NCBI GenBank assembly: GCA_963821715.1
Contig: CAWGET010000001.1
Location: forward strand, 372,001-436,000
Direction: 5' to 3'
Source of the DNA: CAWGET01 sp963821715
Lineage (GTDB): Bacteria; Bacteroidota; Ignavibacteria; Ignavibacteriales; Melioribacteraceae
DNA: 64,000 nucleotides
Positions 26,770-36,390 of the stretch are shown piece after piece (within the stretch, counting starts at the first letter, position 1; every line of letters begins with the position of its first letter). The notes under the pieces were generated by a model, which saw only the letters and a list, made by a program, of their open reading frames with translations, was not told the DNA's origin and did no database searches. The translations under genes were made by a program, and so were the position numbers.

Positions 26770-27872
26770 GCGATAACTATAAATTTATATTTGCGGCAGG
26801 CGGAACCGGCGGCCATTTATTTCCGGCAATTGCTGTTGCACAGAAAATTTTAGAGATGAAGCCGGAGGCTGATATTTTATTTGTAGGAACAAAAAATAAA
26901 ATTGAAGCCAAAGAAGCTCCGAGGCTCGGATTCAAATTTAAATCTATCTGGATTAGCGGATTTTCAAGACAATTTACTCTGAAGAATTTGATCTTCCCGT
27001 TAAAGGTGATAGTCTCTTATCTTCAATCGTTCATTATAAATTTTTCGTTCAAGCCAAAGGTAATAATCGGCGCGGGAGCTTATGTCTCCGGCCCCGTAAT
27101 TTCAGCAGGCTCTATGCTCGGCGCCAAAATAATGCTGCTGGAGCAGAATAATTTCCCCGGAGTAACCAACCGGTTATTGGAAAAAAAAGCCGATGTAATT
27201 CATGTAAGCTTCGAAGATTCAAAAAATTATTTTAGGGAAACGAGTAAGATTGTAGTTTCAGGGAATCCCGTCAGGGTTGATTTCGAGTTAATGGAAAAAA
27301 GCGAAGCGATAAAAAAATATGGTTTGGACGAGAGAAAAAAAACTTTACTTGTGATAGGCGGTAGCCTCGGTGCGCAATCGATAAACGAAGCGGTTGCGGC
27401 TAACATAAACTTTTTCGAGAAAGAAAATATTCAATTAATTTGGCAGACCGGAAAGTTGTACTTTGAAAGATTTAAACATTTACAAAGCGAATCAGTAATG
27501 ATTTTTGATTTTATTTCCGATATGAATAGCGCATATTCCGCGGTCGATTTAATAGCGGCGCGCGCAGGATCTTCAACAATTTTTGAAGCGGCTTTACTTG
27601 GGTTAGCTGTAATATTTATTCCGTCGAAAAATGTTGCCGCTAATCATCAATATCATAACGCTAAAGTTATAAAAGAGAACGAAGCAGGTGATTTGATTAC
27701 TGATGACGATTTGAAAACTGACTTAACCACACAAGTTAAAGAGTTAATTTTCGACGAAGCAAGATTAAACAGGCTGAGAGACAACATCAAAAAATTTGCA
27801 AAACCAAATGCGGCTTACGAAATTGCAAAAAGCGCAATTGACCTTGCCGAAGGAAAACAGGCGCAGTTATGA
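26766..27872 (+). CDS. murG: UDP-GlcNAc:undecaprenyl-PP-MurNAc-pentapeptide GlcNAc transferase
   Basis: The 368-residue GT-B enzyme makes lipid II from lipid I on the inner face of the membrane. The N-terminal G-loop AAGGTGGHLFPA (about 10-21) contains the catalytic His, GGSLGAQSINEAV is the second G-loop, and ARAGSSTIFEAALLG (about 268) is the donor-binding motif. It overlaps ftsW and murC by ATGA units. Confidence 0.96.
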   Translation: MSDNYKFIFAAGGTGGHLFPAIAVAQKILEMKPEADILFVGTKNKIEAKEAPRLGFKFKSIWISGFSRQFTLKNLIFPLKVIVSYLQSFIINFSFKPKVIIGAGAYVSGPVISAGSMLGAKIMLLEQNNFPGVTNRLLEKKADVIHVSFEDSKNYFRETSKIVVSGNPVRVDFELMEKSEAIKKYGLDERKKTLLVIGGSLGAQSINEAVAANINFFEKENIQLIWQTGKLYFERFKHLQSESVMIFDFISDMNSAYSAVDLIAARAGSSTIFEAALLGLAVIFIPSKNVAANHQYHNAKVIKENEAGDLITDDDLKTDLTTQVKELIFDEARLNRLRDNIKKFAKPNAAYEIAKSAIDLAEGKQAQL

Positions 27873-29260
27873 TAAAACACTTAGTAAATAAAGTACATTT
27901 CGTGGGTATAGGTGGAATAGGAATGAGCGGTCTTGCTGAAATTTTACTCAGTCAGGGATTTGAAGTTTCCGGTTCCGATCTCGCTAAATCTGAAGTTACG
28001 GACAGATTAGAGAGTCTCGGTATCCAAATAAATTTTGGTCACTCGGCGGATAATTTAAAGGAAGCTGATGTGGTTGTTTATTCGTCGGCGGTTACTTTGG
28101 AAAATCCGGAATTGATTAAGGCAATAGATTTAAATATTCCAATAATCAAACGATCGGAAATGCTTGCCGAAACAATGCGGATGAAACATGGAATAGGCAT
28201 AGCCGGAACGCACGGAAAAACAACCACAACTTCGATGGTTGGTTTGACATTAACCGAAGGCGGCATTGATCCGACGATCATCGTCGGCGGAAAATTAAGC
28301 GCTCTCGGCGGAACAAACGCAAGGCTGGGTAAGGGAGATCTGATTGTTGTTGAAGCCGATGAGTTCGACCGATCATTCTTAAGTCTAACTCCGACTATCG
28401 CTGCGATTACAACTTTGGAACGGGAGCATTTGGATACTTACAAAGATCTAGATGATTTGAAATCGGCATTCATTCAGTTTGCCAATAAAGTTCCGTTCTT
28501 CGGCTTTGTTGTTGTTTGTTTAGATGAACCGGCGCTTCAGGATATTATTCCGCTCATCAATAAAAAGATTTACACGTACGGCTTAACTTCGCAGGCGGAT
28601 ATAAGAGCAGTTGAAATTGAACATAATAATTTTAAAAGCAGTTTTACGGTTTTATATCGGGACGAAATTCTTGGCAAAATTAATTTAAATGTGCCTGGAG
28701 TTCATAATATAAAAAATTCTTTGGTTGCAGTAACCATAGCAAAAGAATTGGGTATTGAATTCAGTATAATCAAAAATGCGCTCGAAACTTTTTCCGGAGT
28801 TTACAGAAGGTTCGAGACAAAATATGACAAAGAAGTTCTTGTATTAGACGACTACGCTCATCATCCAACAGAAACAAACGCTTCTCTTTCAGCAGTGCGA
28901 GGAGGATGGAACAGAAGATTGGTAGCGGTATTCCAGCCGCATCTCTATTCAAGAACAAGAGATTTTTATTCTGAATTCGGCCGCTCGTTTTTGAATTCGG
29001 ATATATTTATCTGCACGGATGTTTATCCGGCGCGCGAGGAAAAAATAGAAGGCATAAGCGGTAAAATGATTGCTGATGCGGCTAAAAGTTTCGGTCACAG
29101 AAACGTGATTTACGAACCGGATAAAAATAATATTCCTTACTTGCTGATGGATATTTATAAGGAAGACGACATAATTATTACTATGGGTGCAGGCGATATT
29201 TGGAAATTCGGGGAAAAGTTCATCAATCTTTTAAAAGAAAAGAAAACAGAAAATAATTAA
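27869..29260 (+). CDS. murC: UDP-MurNAc:L-alanine ligase
   Basis: The 463-residue enzyme attaches the first stem residue, L-Ala. The N-terminal GIGGIGMSGLAEIL, ATP loop GTHGKTT (113-119) and DDYAHHPTE are diagnostic. It sits out of biochemical order, after murG, as is usual in dcw clusters. Its stop overlaps the ftsQ ATG by one base. Confidence 0.96.
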   Translation: MIKHLVNKVHFVGIGGIGMSGLAEILLSQGFEVSGSDLAKSEVTDRLESLGIQINFGHSADNLKEADVVVYSSAVTLENPELIKAIDLNIPIIKRSEMLAETMRMKHGIGIAGTHGKTTTTSMVGLTLTEGGIDPTIIVGGKLSALGGTNARLGKGDLIVVEADEFDRSFLSLTPTIAAITTLEREHLDTYKDLDDLKSAFIQFANKVPFFGFVVVCLDEPALQDIIPLINKKIYTYGLTSQADIRAVEIEHNNFKSSFTVLYRDEILGKINLNVPGVHNIKNSLVAVTIAKELGIEFSIIKNALETFSGVYRRFETKYDKEVLVLDDYAHHPTETNASLSAVRGGWNRRLVAVFQPHLYSRTRDFYSEFGRSFLNSDIFICTDVYPAREEKIEGISGKMIADAAKSFGHRNVIYEPDKNNIPYLLMDIYKEDDIIITMGAGDIWKFGEKFINLLKEKKTENN

Positions 29261-30033
29261 TGCAGAAAGTAAAAAAAATATCGGGTGCAATTTTATTCTT
29301 TAGCGCAACAATGCTCTTGTTTCTCCTATCTGTTTCCACAGACGCCGGAAGGGAACGGCAGATAACGGAAATAACCTTGGAAGGGAATGAGCATCTTGCA
29401 AAAGAAGACTATTTGAAATTTGCGGGTTTTGATAAGCCCAACAATTTTGAAAATTTAGATCTATCCGTCATCAAAAAAAGATTTGAAAAACATCCATATG
29501 TAAAAAAAGCCGACGTAAAATTTTTGTCGGGTAATAAAGTTTATGTAATTTTGCAGGAGAAAAAATTTCTTTCTTTGATGAACTGCGGCGGAAAAGAATA
29601 TTTGCTTTCATCGGAACAGGAAGTGATTCCGATTCTCCAAAGATTGAAAGAAATAAATTATCCGTTTGTAGAAAATCCGGATATAGAAAACAGAAACAGA
29701 TTCATCAATGTAAAGAAAAACAAGGATCTAACTACGGCTTATGAGTTGTTAGAAACCGCTGAACTATTAGACCATAATTTCTACAAAGATATTTCGGAAA
29801 TTAATCTTCGAAACGGGAAGGATATTCTCATCTATTTTTCATCGCTGGATTTCCCAGTAATTATAGGGCGGAACAACGAAGTGAAAAAGCTGATCTACTT
29901 TAATAAAGTTTGGGAAAAAATAAGAGACAAAGAATTGAATAAAATAATTGATTATGTGGATTTAAGATTTAACGAAAGGATGTACTTAAAAATAGCCGAA
30001 GGGAGTCTGGAAAAGAAGGAACAAAGAACATGA
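29260..30033 (+). CDS. ftsQ: FtsQ/DivIB-type division protein with POTRA domain
   Basis: The 257-residue protein has a basic start, one membrane helix (about 9-25), and a POTRA domain beginning ITEITLEGNEHLAKEDYLKFAG, followed by a conserved FtsQ region (INLRNGKDILIYFS). It is the usual linker between ftsA-side and septal-synthesis proteins and recruits FtsL/FtsB-like partners. It overlaps ftsA by 4 bases. Confidence 0.88.
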   Translation: MQKVKKISGAILFFSATMLLFLLSVSTDAGRERQITEITLEGNEHLAKEDYLKFAGFDKPNNFENLDLSVIKKRFEKHPYVKKADVKFLSGNKVYVILQEKKFLSLMNCGGKEYLLSSEQEVIPILQRLKEINYPFVENPDIENRNRFINVKKNKDLTTAYELLETAELLDHNFYKDISEINLRNGKDILIYFSSLDFPVIIGRNNEVKKLIYFNKVWEKIRDKELNKIIDYVDLRFNERMYLKIAEGSLEKKEQRT

Positions 30034-31274
30034 AAAAGAATTTGATTGCCGGCCTCGATTTGGGAACTACGAAAGTATGCGCGGTTATTGCGGAACTTGA
30101 GGAAGATAAAATTAATATTTTAGGATTCGGTTTGGCGCCTTCGGAAGGATTGAACAGAGGTTTAGTCGCAAACATTTCTAAAACTGCGGAAGCGATTAAA
30201 GAAGCGATGGATATAGCTTCTAATCGCGCCGGTGTGGATGTAAACTCAGTGAATGTAGGCGTTGCGGGAGAGCATATTACAAGTCTGCGCCATCGTAATT
30301 ATGTAACTATAAGCAACGCGGAAAAAGAAATTACTCAATCGGATTTGGACCGATTAGACGCCGATGTGAGAACGATAAGGATTCCAACCGACCGTCAAAT
30401 TCTTCATATTATACCGGAAGAATTTTTTGTCGATTATCAGGGCGGAATTGAAAACCCGATCGGGATGAGCGGTTCCAGGCTTGAAGCAGTAAATCACGTT
30501 GTACTGGCTTCGGTTCCCGCGATGCAGAACATCAAAAAATCTGTTGAACGCGCAGGATACAAAATAGCAAATTATATTCTGCAGCCGATTGCGTCGAGCA
30601 TTTCAGTGCTGGAAGAAAACGAGCAGGATCTTGGAGTAGCGTTAATTGATATTGGAGGCGGGACGACCGACATCGCGATCTTTCACGATAAGAGTATTAA
30701 GCATACTAAAGTAATAGGAGTTGCCGGAAATCAGGTTACGAACGACATACGCGAATCCCTCGGGATTGTTACAAGCGAAGCTGAGAAACTTAAAAAAGAA
30801 TATGGCTACGCTTCGGAAGAAGCTGTAATTAAGGATGAAGATATTTACATAAAAGGGGTCGGTGCGAGAGGGAACGTAAAAATTCCTATCAGTCTGTTAA
30901 CCCAGATAATAAGCGTTAGGATGAGAGAATTATTTTCGCTGATAGATAACGAATTAAGATTAACCGGATACAAAAGTAAATTGAAAGCGGGAATTGTCTT
31001 AACCGGCGGCGGATCTTTGCTGAGAGGTTCTACTGAACTCGCCGAGGAAGTATTTGGGCTGCCGACAAGGATCGGCGTTCCCATTGAATTGGGAGACGGA
31101 TTGACCACTGAAATTGAGAGTCCGGAATTTGCCACCGCTGCGGGATTGATTAAAGGAATACCGGGAATAACGAGCAGCGAAACATTCGAATACGAAAAAG
31201 CCAAAAAACAAAAAAGCAATTTTAAATTGAATACAATTTTTAAAAAAATACAAGAATTTTTTGATGAATTATAA
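30030..31274 (+). CDS. ftsA: Cell-division actin homologue FtsA
   Basis: The 414-residue actin-fold protein has the phosphate-1 loop GLDLGTTKVCAVI (about 8-20), phosphate-2 loop LIDIGGGTTDIAIF (about 207-220) and adenosine motif TGGGSLLRG (about 327). A short C-terminal amphipathic segment (NTIFKKIQEFFDEL) is the expected membrane anchor that tethers FtsZ. It ends 19 bases before ftsZ, whose start has a strong ribosome site. Confidence 0.95.
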   Translation: MKKNLIAGLDLGTTKVCAVIAELEEDKINILGFGLAPSEGLNRGLVANISKTAEAIKEAMDIASNRAGVDVNSVNVGVAGEHITSLRHRNYVTISNAEKEITQSDLDRLDADVRTIRIPTDRQILHIIPEEFFVDYQGGIENPIGMSGSRLEAVNHVVLASVPAMQNIKKSVERAGYKIANYILQPIASSISVLEENEQDLGVALIDIGGGTTDIAIFHDKSIKHTKVIGVAGNQVTNDIRESLGIVTSEAEKLKKEYGYASEEAVIKDEDIYIKGVGARGNVKIPISLLTQIISVRMRELFSLIDNELRLTGYKSKLKAGIVLTGGGSLLRGSTELAEEVFGLPTRIGVPIELGDGLTTEIESPEFATAAGLIKGIPGITSSETFEYEKAKKQKSNFKLNTIFKKIQEFFDEL

Positions 31275-31293
31275 ATCACAACAAGGAGGTAAT

Positions 31294-32568
31294 ATGCCAA
31301 GATTTGCCACTTTAGACCAGGAAGCCCGAATGTCCGCCGTGCTGAAAGTTGTAGGAGTTGGAGGCGGGGGCTGCAACGCGATTGAGAGTATGATACATCG
31401 CGGGTTGAGCGGAGTAGAATATGTAGCGATGAACACCGATTCTCAGGTGCTGGAAAAAAACAGCGCCTCGACTAAGATCCAGATCGGTAAATCGATTACA
31501 CGTGGTTTGGGAGCAGGAGCCGATCCTAACGTAGGTAAAAAGGCTACGGAAGAAGACCGTGAAAAAATTTCCAAAGTTTTAGAAGGAAGCGATATGGTTT
31601 TTGTTACCGCCGGAATGGGAGGCGGAACAGGAACCGGAGGCGCTCCGATAGTCGCTTCAATAGCAAAAAGTATCGGCGCTTTGGTTATCGGAATTGTAAC
31701 AAAACCTTTCCGCTGGGAAGGTAAAAAAAGAATGCTGAACGCCGAGCAGGGAATTAACGAACTTCGTCAGTATGTTGATAGTTTGATCGTTATTCCGAAT
31801 GACAGACTTCTTTCCATTTTGGATAAATCTGTTTCTGCCGCTACTGCATTCGATAAACCGAACGAAGTTCTTTACGAAGCAACCCGCGGTATTGCTGATA
31901 TTATAACGATTTCCGGAATAATAAACGTTGACTTTGCTGACGTTCGTTCCGTTATGAACGAAAGCGGCGAGGCGTTAATGGGATGTGGAATCGCGAGCGG
32001 AGAAAATCGCGCAGAAGAGGCGGCTCAAAAGGCAATTTCATCTCCTCTGCTTGAAGGCGTAAGTATAAAGGGGGCGAAAAATATTCTGTTGAATGTTTCG
32101 GGTTCCAGTAATCTTACTATGCAGGAAATTGACGAAGGAAACAAAATTATTTATGACGCAGCCGGCGAAGAAGCCAATGTAATTTTCGGCTGGGTTAATA
32201 AAGAAGAAATGAATGAATACGTTTCTTACACAGTCATCGCAACAGGATTTGATTCTGCCGTTGGCAAAAAACATATAAGTACAGTTTTTGAACGGGAAGA
32301 AAAAAAGAAAGAAGAACCGAAAAAAGCAAATACCGGATTCAGTGTTAAACAACTTGAACTGGAAGAAGCGGAGGATCTGGATGTGCCGACGATATTCCGC
32401 GTTAAGGGCGCTAAATCCAATTTATTGGATGATAGTCCTTTTCCTCAAAGTGGATTTAAAGTTGAAAAAGAAAATAAATATGATAAAGATGAAGAACATA
32501 TTAATAAAAAGCAGGATGATGATTCGGAAGATGACAGTTCTTCATTTTTAAGAATGATGATGGACTAA
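31294..32568 (+). CDS. ftsZ: Cell-division GTPase FtsZ
   Basis: Starting at ATG 31294 after AAGGAGGT, the 424-residue protein is a complete FtsZ: GGGGCNAI nucleotide loop, tubulin signature GGGTGTGGAP (about 108-117) and T7 loop NVDFADVRSVM. An earlier in-frame ATG would start within FtsA's tail and lacks a ribosome site. The tail is unusual in having a binding-peptide-like DVPTIFR (about 366) followed by a further ~50 residues ending SSSFLRMMMD. It polymerises into the Z ring. Confidence 0.96.
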   Translation: MPRFATLDQEARMSAVLKVVGVGGGGCNAIESMIHRGLSGVEYVAMNTDSQVLEKNSASTKIQIGKSITRGLGAGADPNVGKKATEEDREKISKVLEGSDMVFVTAGMGGGTGTGGAPIVASIAKSIGALVIGIVTKPFRWEGKKRMLNAEQGINELRQYVDSLIVIPNDRLLSILDKSVSAATAFDKPNEVLYEATRGIADIITISGIINVDFADVRSVMNESGEALMGCGIASGENRAEEAAQKAISSPLLEGVSIKGAKNILLNVSGSSNLTMQEIDEGNKIIYDAAGEEANVIFGWVNKEEMNEYVSYTVIATGFDSAVGKKHISTVFEREEKKKEEPKKANTGFSVKQLELEEAEDLDVPTIFRVKGAKSNLLDDSPFPQSGFKVEKENKYDKDEEHINKKQDDDSEDDSSSFLRMMMD

Positions 32569-32691
32569 TACGTTATTAAATGTAAAGGTTAAAAATTTGG
32601 CTGGTTGGTTTCGCCTTGTTGTGATATCCTAACGGTTAACTTGGCAAACCGTGAAGAAAATGAAATCAATACAGCCAATGTATTAATATGC
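32569..32691. other. Non-coding spacer after ftsZ
   Basis: No ORF of substance follows ftsZ. The stretch contains only short AT-rich sequence leading into the palindromes at 32692-32933. There is no clear intrinsic terminator between the ftsZ stop and the first palindrome, which itself could act as one (stem plus TTGTTTT). Confidence 0.5.
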
Positions 32692-32933
32692 AGAGGCGTT
32701 CCACGGAACGTCTCTGTTGTTTTAAATTCCGGCTTGATATGAGAAATTTCTATTGATATTGTGATTCACAATTTTTTGTATTGATTTGCCACAGTTTCAA
32801 GAATATTTGAAATCGCATAGATTATATTTGAAAAACTACCGCTAGCTTCCGCTCGTTTAAAATAAACAATAAAAGTAATTCTGACTCTGGATCATTTGTT
32901 TTAAAAAAAAGGAGACGTTCCGCAGAACGTCTC
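32692..32933. repeat. Pair of GAGACGTTCC-type palindromic elements
   Basis: Two imperfect palindromes, AGAGGCGTTCCACGGAACG (from 32692) and GAGACGTTCCGCAGAACG (from 32912), flank a spacer of about 200 bases. Each is nearly self-complementary and the two are close variants of one another. They are typical REP-like repeats in form. No transposase is present nearby. The spacer has no gene. Confidence 0.75.
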
Positions 32934-32987
32934 AATGAGAAATGATTATGTATTAAAGGTTATACGGATTTGTCTCATCTATTAAAA

Positions 32988-34673
32988 TTAAGACTTCCGG
33001 TTTTTTTCGTATTCTTTTTCTATCTGGTAAACCGGTTTTATATCAACAGGAAGATCAGATAATTTATCCCGTAAAATCTTCATCGATTCTGAATTTACCC
33101 CGTATTTTTCGATCATAGCTTTCGCGCCTTCGTAATCGCCGGTCGCCTGTATCATCAATAATTTATTGGCGAGGTCTTTTACGCCTTCATAAACCTTATC
33201 ATAATTTACACTGACCTTCTCTGCTTCCTCGTTGAATTCAAAAGCGCCGTTTTCCAAAAGGTAATTATAAATTATAGCGTTTGCTCCACCGTGAGCTTCA
33301 TCAATCCCAAAACGTACCGACCGGAAAATTCCGGCTAAAAACGTTGCGTAAATTTCTTTTTCAAATTCTTTCGGGTAAACTTCTTTCTCAATCATTAAAA
33401 TGTTGTTTAAAATTCCAAGAATATCGGCTTTTGCTTCTTCCATTGTGGAATAAGTTTCCTTCAATTCTTTTTTCACCTCGGTTTTTCTTCCGTCTATTGT
33501 AATGAAACCTGGTCCCACTCCGTGCGACATTTCGTGCATCAAAGTATGATTAAAAAAACCGTCGAATGTAACATTCTCGAGCTGATCTTCTGCTAAAACA
33601 ACCTCCGCTATTGGTTCCAACAATTTTTCAAATTTAGCTTCGTGGATATTTTTCAACATAACTTTTTTCGAGCCTTTCGCTTTACGTACTCTTTCGTCGT
33701 TAGGAAGGTTGAAAGCCAAAGTCTGCACGCCTGCTTTACTGTCACCCGCGCTGAAGACTTCCTGAACTACTACGATTGGAGATTCACTTCCGCGATCGTA
33801 ATTTTTATATTTTTCTGGAATCGGAAGATTCTTTTCCATTTCGTCTAAATAGCTCGCAAATTTTTTCAGCTTCACAGTTTCATCCGGATCAACTATATTC
33901 ACGAATGATTCAAAAGCTGCCTTGTAATTGAACAATTTATCTTCATAAACTTCATAAGGTCCTATCACAACTTCAATGTCGTAATCCTTCAAGTCCATCC
34001 AGGCCATATCGCTTTTATAGTAATCGTTGGATTCAAATGCATCCGCACGAAGTTCAAGATATTTTTTCAGCGATTTATTATCAGCATACTCTGCCGCTTC
34101 GCGCAATAATTTGGAGGCTTTAAATAATTTTTCCTGATAAAATTTGGAATAAGGAACGGCAATCAGACTATCGCCTTCCTGCTTTATAACTGTAAATTCC
34201 GAAGTAAATTCTGCTTCATCTTCCGGATGAATTTTTAGCCACGTTTCAAGTTCCACTTTGGACATATCTTCCGGATAAAAATTTGCGCCCATTGGTCTTT
34301 CGTGTCCGCCGATGAAAGGCTCGTCGTTGTTTAATCTGTCGAATGGACCGAACATAATTTTAAAGTATTCTAATTTTAATGAATCTTCTGGGTCATCAGA
34401 ATTTTTTAATTCTGCCAAAATTTGCGGATTCTTAGCGTAAACCTGCTCAAGAAAAATTTCATCAATAATTTTTGATGCTTCATATAGTTTCGTTAAAACA
34501 ACTTTTTGTCTTTCGTCAAGAAGAGATTCATCATAGGTTATCTCAGTTTCCGCGAATTGCGATAATTTTTGTTCCATATCTTCAACTTCTCCGGTTTTGT
34601 TAGAATCACCGCATCCCGAAATAAAAATCCAAACCAGCAGGGAAGCGGAAATCAGCGTTAGTACTTTCTTCAT
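32988..34673 (-). CDS. M49-like (dipeptidyl-peptidase III-type) zinc peptidase lipoprotein
   Basis: The 561-residue protein has a lipoprotein signal (LLVWIFISGC, Cys21). A zinc site HEMSH (His380, Glu381, His384) is followed by MEEAKAD (about 411-417), the acidic helix that supplies the third ligand. Classical DPP III has HELLGH; here the HExxH spacing is the ordinary one, as in a branch of bacterial M49-like proteins. It probably removes dipeptides from short peptides in the periplasm or at the outer membrane. It is monocistronic, read opposite to its neighbours. Substrate is inference. Confidence 0.75.
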   Translation of the reverse strand: MKKVLTLISASLLVWIFISGCGDSNKTGEVEDMEQKLSQFAETEITYDESLLDERQKVVLTKLYEASKIIDEIFLEQVYAKNPQILAELKNSDDPEDSLKLEYFKIMFGPFDRLNNDEPFIGGHERPMGANFYPEDMSKVELETWLKIHPEDEAEFTSEFTVIKQEGDSLIAVPYSKFYQEKLFKASKLLREAAEYADNKSLKKYLELRADAFESNDYYKSDMAWMDLKDYDIEVVIGPYEVYEDKLFNYKAAFESFVNIVDPDETVKLKKFASYLDEMEKNLPIPEKYKNYDRGSESPIVVVQEVFSAGDSKAGVQTLAFNLPNDERVRKAKGSKKVMLKNIHEAKFEKLLEPIAEVVLAEDQLENVTFDGFFNHTLMHEMSHGVGPGFITIDGRKTEVKKELKETYSTMEEAKADILGILNNILMIEKEVYPKEFEKEIYATFLAGIFRSVRFGIDEAHGGANAIIYNYLLENGAFEFNEEAEKVSVNYDKVYEGVKDLANKLLMIQATGDYEGAKAMIEKYGVNSESMKILRDKLSDLPVDIKPVYQIEKEYEKNRKS

Positions 34674-34872
34674 TATTTCCTCTTTTGTTTATAATGTTAC
34701 TGCGCTAAAATAAAGATAAATTATTCAAAAATGAATGTTTAGAATAAACAAAAAAGTGTATTAAAAAGTGAACACGTTAAATTTTCGAAAGTCTAAAAAT
34801 CCCTAATGCAGGATATTTTGGGCATTGGCACATCAATTGAGTAAATAAATGTAGAACAAAACAGAGGCTGCC

Positions 34873-36291
34873 ATGAAAAAGTTATTTTTAATTCTATTGT
34901 TATTTGCCGCTTTTGGATTTATTGATAAAAGCGAAGCGAGATACCGCGGCGGAAATCACGCCGTAGATTTTTTCTATTACGATCTTGAACCTTACGGTGA
35001 GTGGATTGAAATAGATTACGATGTTTTTGTGTGGCGCCCAACTTCGGTTCATTATAGTTGGCAGCCTTACTCAGTCGGCCGATGGGTTTGGTCATCAGAC
35101 GGATGGTATTGGGACTCCTACGAGCCGTTCGGATGGGCAACCTATCATTACGGACGCTGGTTTTATGATGACTATTACGGATGGGTCTGGATGCCTGATA
35201 CCAGATGGGGACCTTCCTGGGTGGAATGGAGATACAACGACCGTTACATCGGATGGGCGCCGCTTCCTCCTTATGCTGAGTTTAGAATAAATGTGGGAAT
35301 TCATTTCTCAATTTCCTGGCGATCGAATCCCATGCATTGGCATTTTGTAAGATACGACCATTTCCATCATAATAATGTTAACAGATATTTTGAAGCCGCG
35401 AGATACAATAATAAGATTTTCGGTAAAACAAAATACAGAACAAATTATTATGAAAGAAAGGGCAGAGTTTTTAACGGAGGAGTAGGCAGGGAATATGTTG
35501 AAAGAAGAGCCGGTAATAAATTTAGAACTTACGATCTGCACGATTCGCGCACACGTATTAAGGATTACAAATCACGTGACAGAGATTCCGAACGAATGGA
35601 AGTTTACAGACCGTCTGAAGACGTTATGAGAAAAGCCCGTGAAATTGACAGGAATAAAATTACCCGCGGATCTAAGTCAACTTCATTAAGAACAGATAAG
35701 ATAGCTATTAGAAAAGACCGCAGTGATGAACAAAGAGACATGGATGAATTGGTAAAAAGCAGAACGCGAAATACTGAACGAACAGTGAATGATAGAGATA
35801 ACCGGGTTAGCAAAGAGAGGAATGACAGCCGCGATATAAGGAAAGAAAGCGAGGCTAAAAATAGAAACAAGAATTATTTAGAAGGTAGAAATAGCAGAGG
35901 CAAGGAAGACAAATCCCGGAAATCTAATAATTCTGTAAGAAATAACTCGGAAAGAAATTACTCAAATAATAGAAATGTGTCCGGAACGAAGGAAGATTCG
36001 CGAAAGCTTAATAATAGACAGGAAAAGAAACAAAGCTATTCTCCTTCATCAACTCCCCGGCAGAATAGCGTCAAAAGTTATTCCAAGCCGGAAAGAAAGA
36101 GTTCCGCACAGTCTTATGAAAGAAAAGCGAAAAGTTCGCGTGCAAAAACAAAATCTTATTCTAAACCGAAATCCGAGAAGAAGGAAAGTTCATCAAGAAG
36201 TTACAAAAGAAGTTCATCATCTGATTCGAAAAGCAAGAGTTCTTCCCGAAGCGGGATTGATAACAAGAAAAGAGTAAGAAGCAGAAGGTAA
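34873..36291 (+). CDS. DUF6600-like Trp/Tyr-rich exported protein with basic Ser/Arg/Lys tail
   Basis: The 472-residue protein has a signal peptide (LFAAFGFIDKSEA). Residues 30-130 hold closely spaced Trp-Tyr repeats (YSWQPYSVGRWVWSSDGWYW, YGRWFYDDYYGWVWMPD, WVEWRYNDRYIGWAPLPP). These resemble the DUF6600-type periplasmic repeat domain. The rest (about 200-472) is low-complexity, strongly basic and Ser/Asn-rich, with no fold signature. It is probably secreted or wall-bound. The tail may bind polyanions, which is speculation. Confidence 0.75.
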   Translation: MKKLFLILLLFAAFGFIDKSEARYRGGNHAVDFFYYDLEPYGEWIEIDYDVFVWRPTSVHYSWQPYSVGRWVWSSDGWYWDSYEPFGWATYHYGRWFYDDYYGWVWMPDTRWGPSWVEWRYNDRYIGWAPLPPYAEFRINVGIHFSISWRSNPMHWHFVRYDHFHHNNVNRYFEAARYNNKIFGKTKYRTNYYERKGRVFNGGVGREYVERRAGNKFRTYDLHDSRTRIKDYKSRDRDSERMEVYRPSEDVMRKAREIDRNKITRGSKSTSLRTDKIAIRKDRSDEQRDMDELVKSRTRNTERTVNDRDNRVSKERNDSRDIRKESEAKNRNKNYLEGRNSRGKEDKSRKSNNSVRNNSERNYSNNRNVSGTKEDSRKLNNRQEKKQSYSPSSTPRQNSVKSYSKPERKSSAQSYERKAKSSRAKTKSYSKPKSEKKESSSRSYKRSSSSDSKSKSSSRSGIDNKKRVRSRR

Positions 36292-36343
36292 TCGGTTGTA
36301 TGAAAATATTAATAGTAATTCAGTAGGATAAATATCTACAAAA

Positions 36344-36367
36344 AAAGCCCGGCAAAACCGGGCTTTT
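36344..36367. terminator. Bidirectional rho-independent terminator
   Basis: AAAGCCCGG (36344-36352) pairs with CCGGGCTTT across CAAAA, with A-run on one side and T-run on the other. It therefore serves both the DUF6600-like gene (+) and rpmB (-), which converge here. Confidence 0.9.
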
Positions 36368-36390
36368 ATATAAAAAACAGGTTAAAGGAA

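Noticed and set aside
31261..31293. Earlier start for FtsZ in the ftsA end
   Set aside because: The strong AAGGAGGT site precedes ATG 31294. The earlier ATG has none.
32569..32987. Hidden transposase gene with the palindromes
   Set aside because: No ORF over 60 residues with transposase motifs is present in this stretch.
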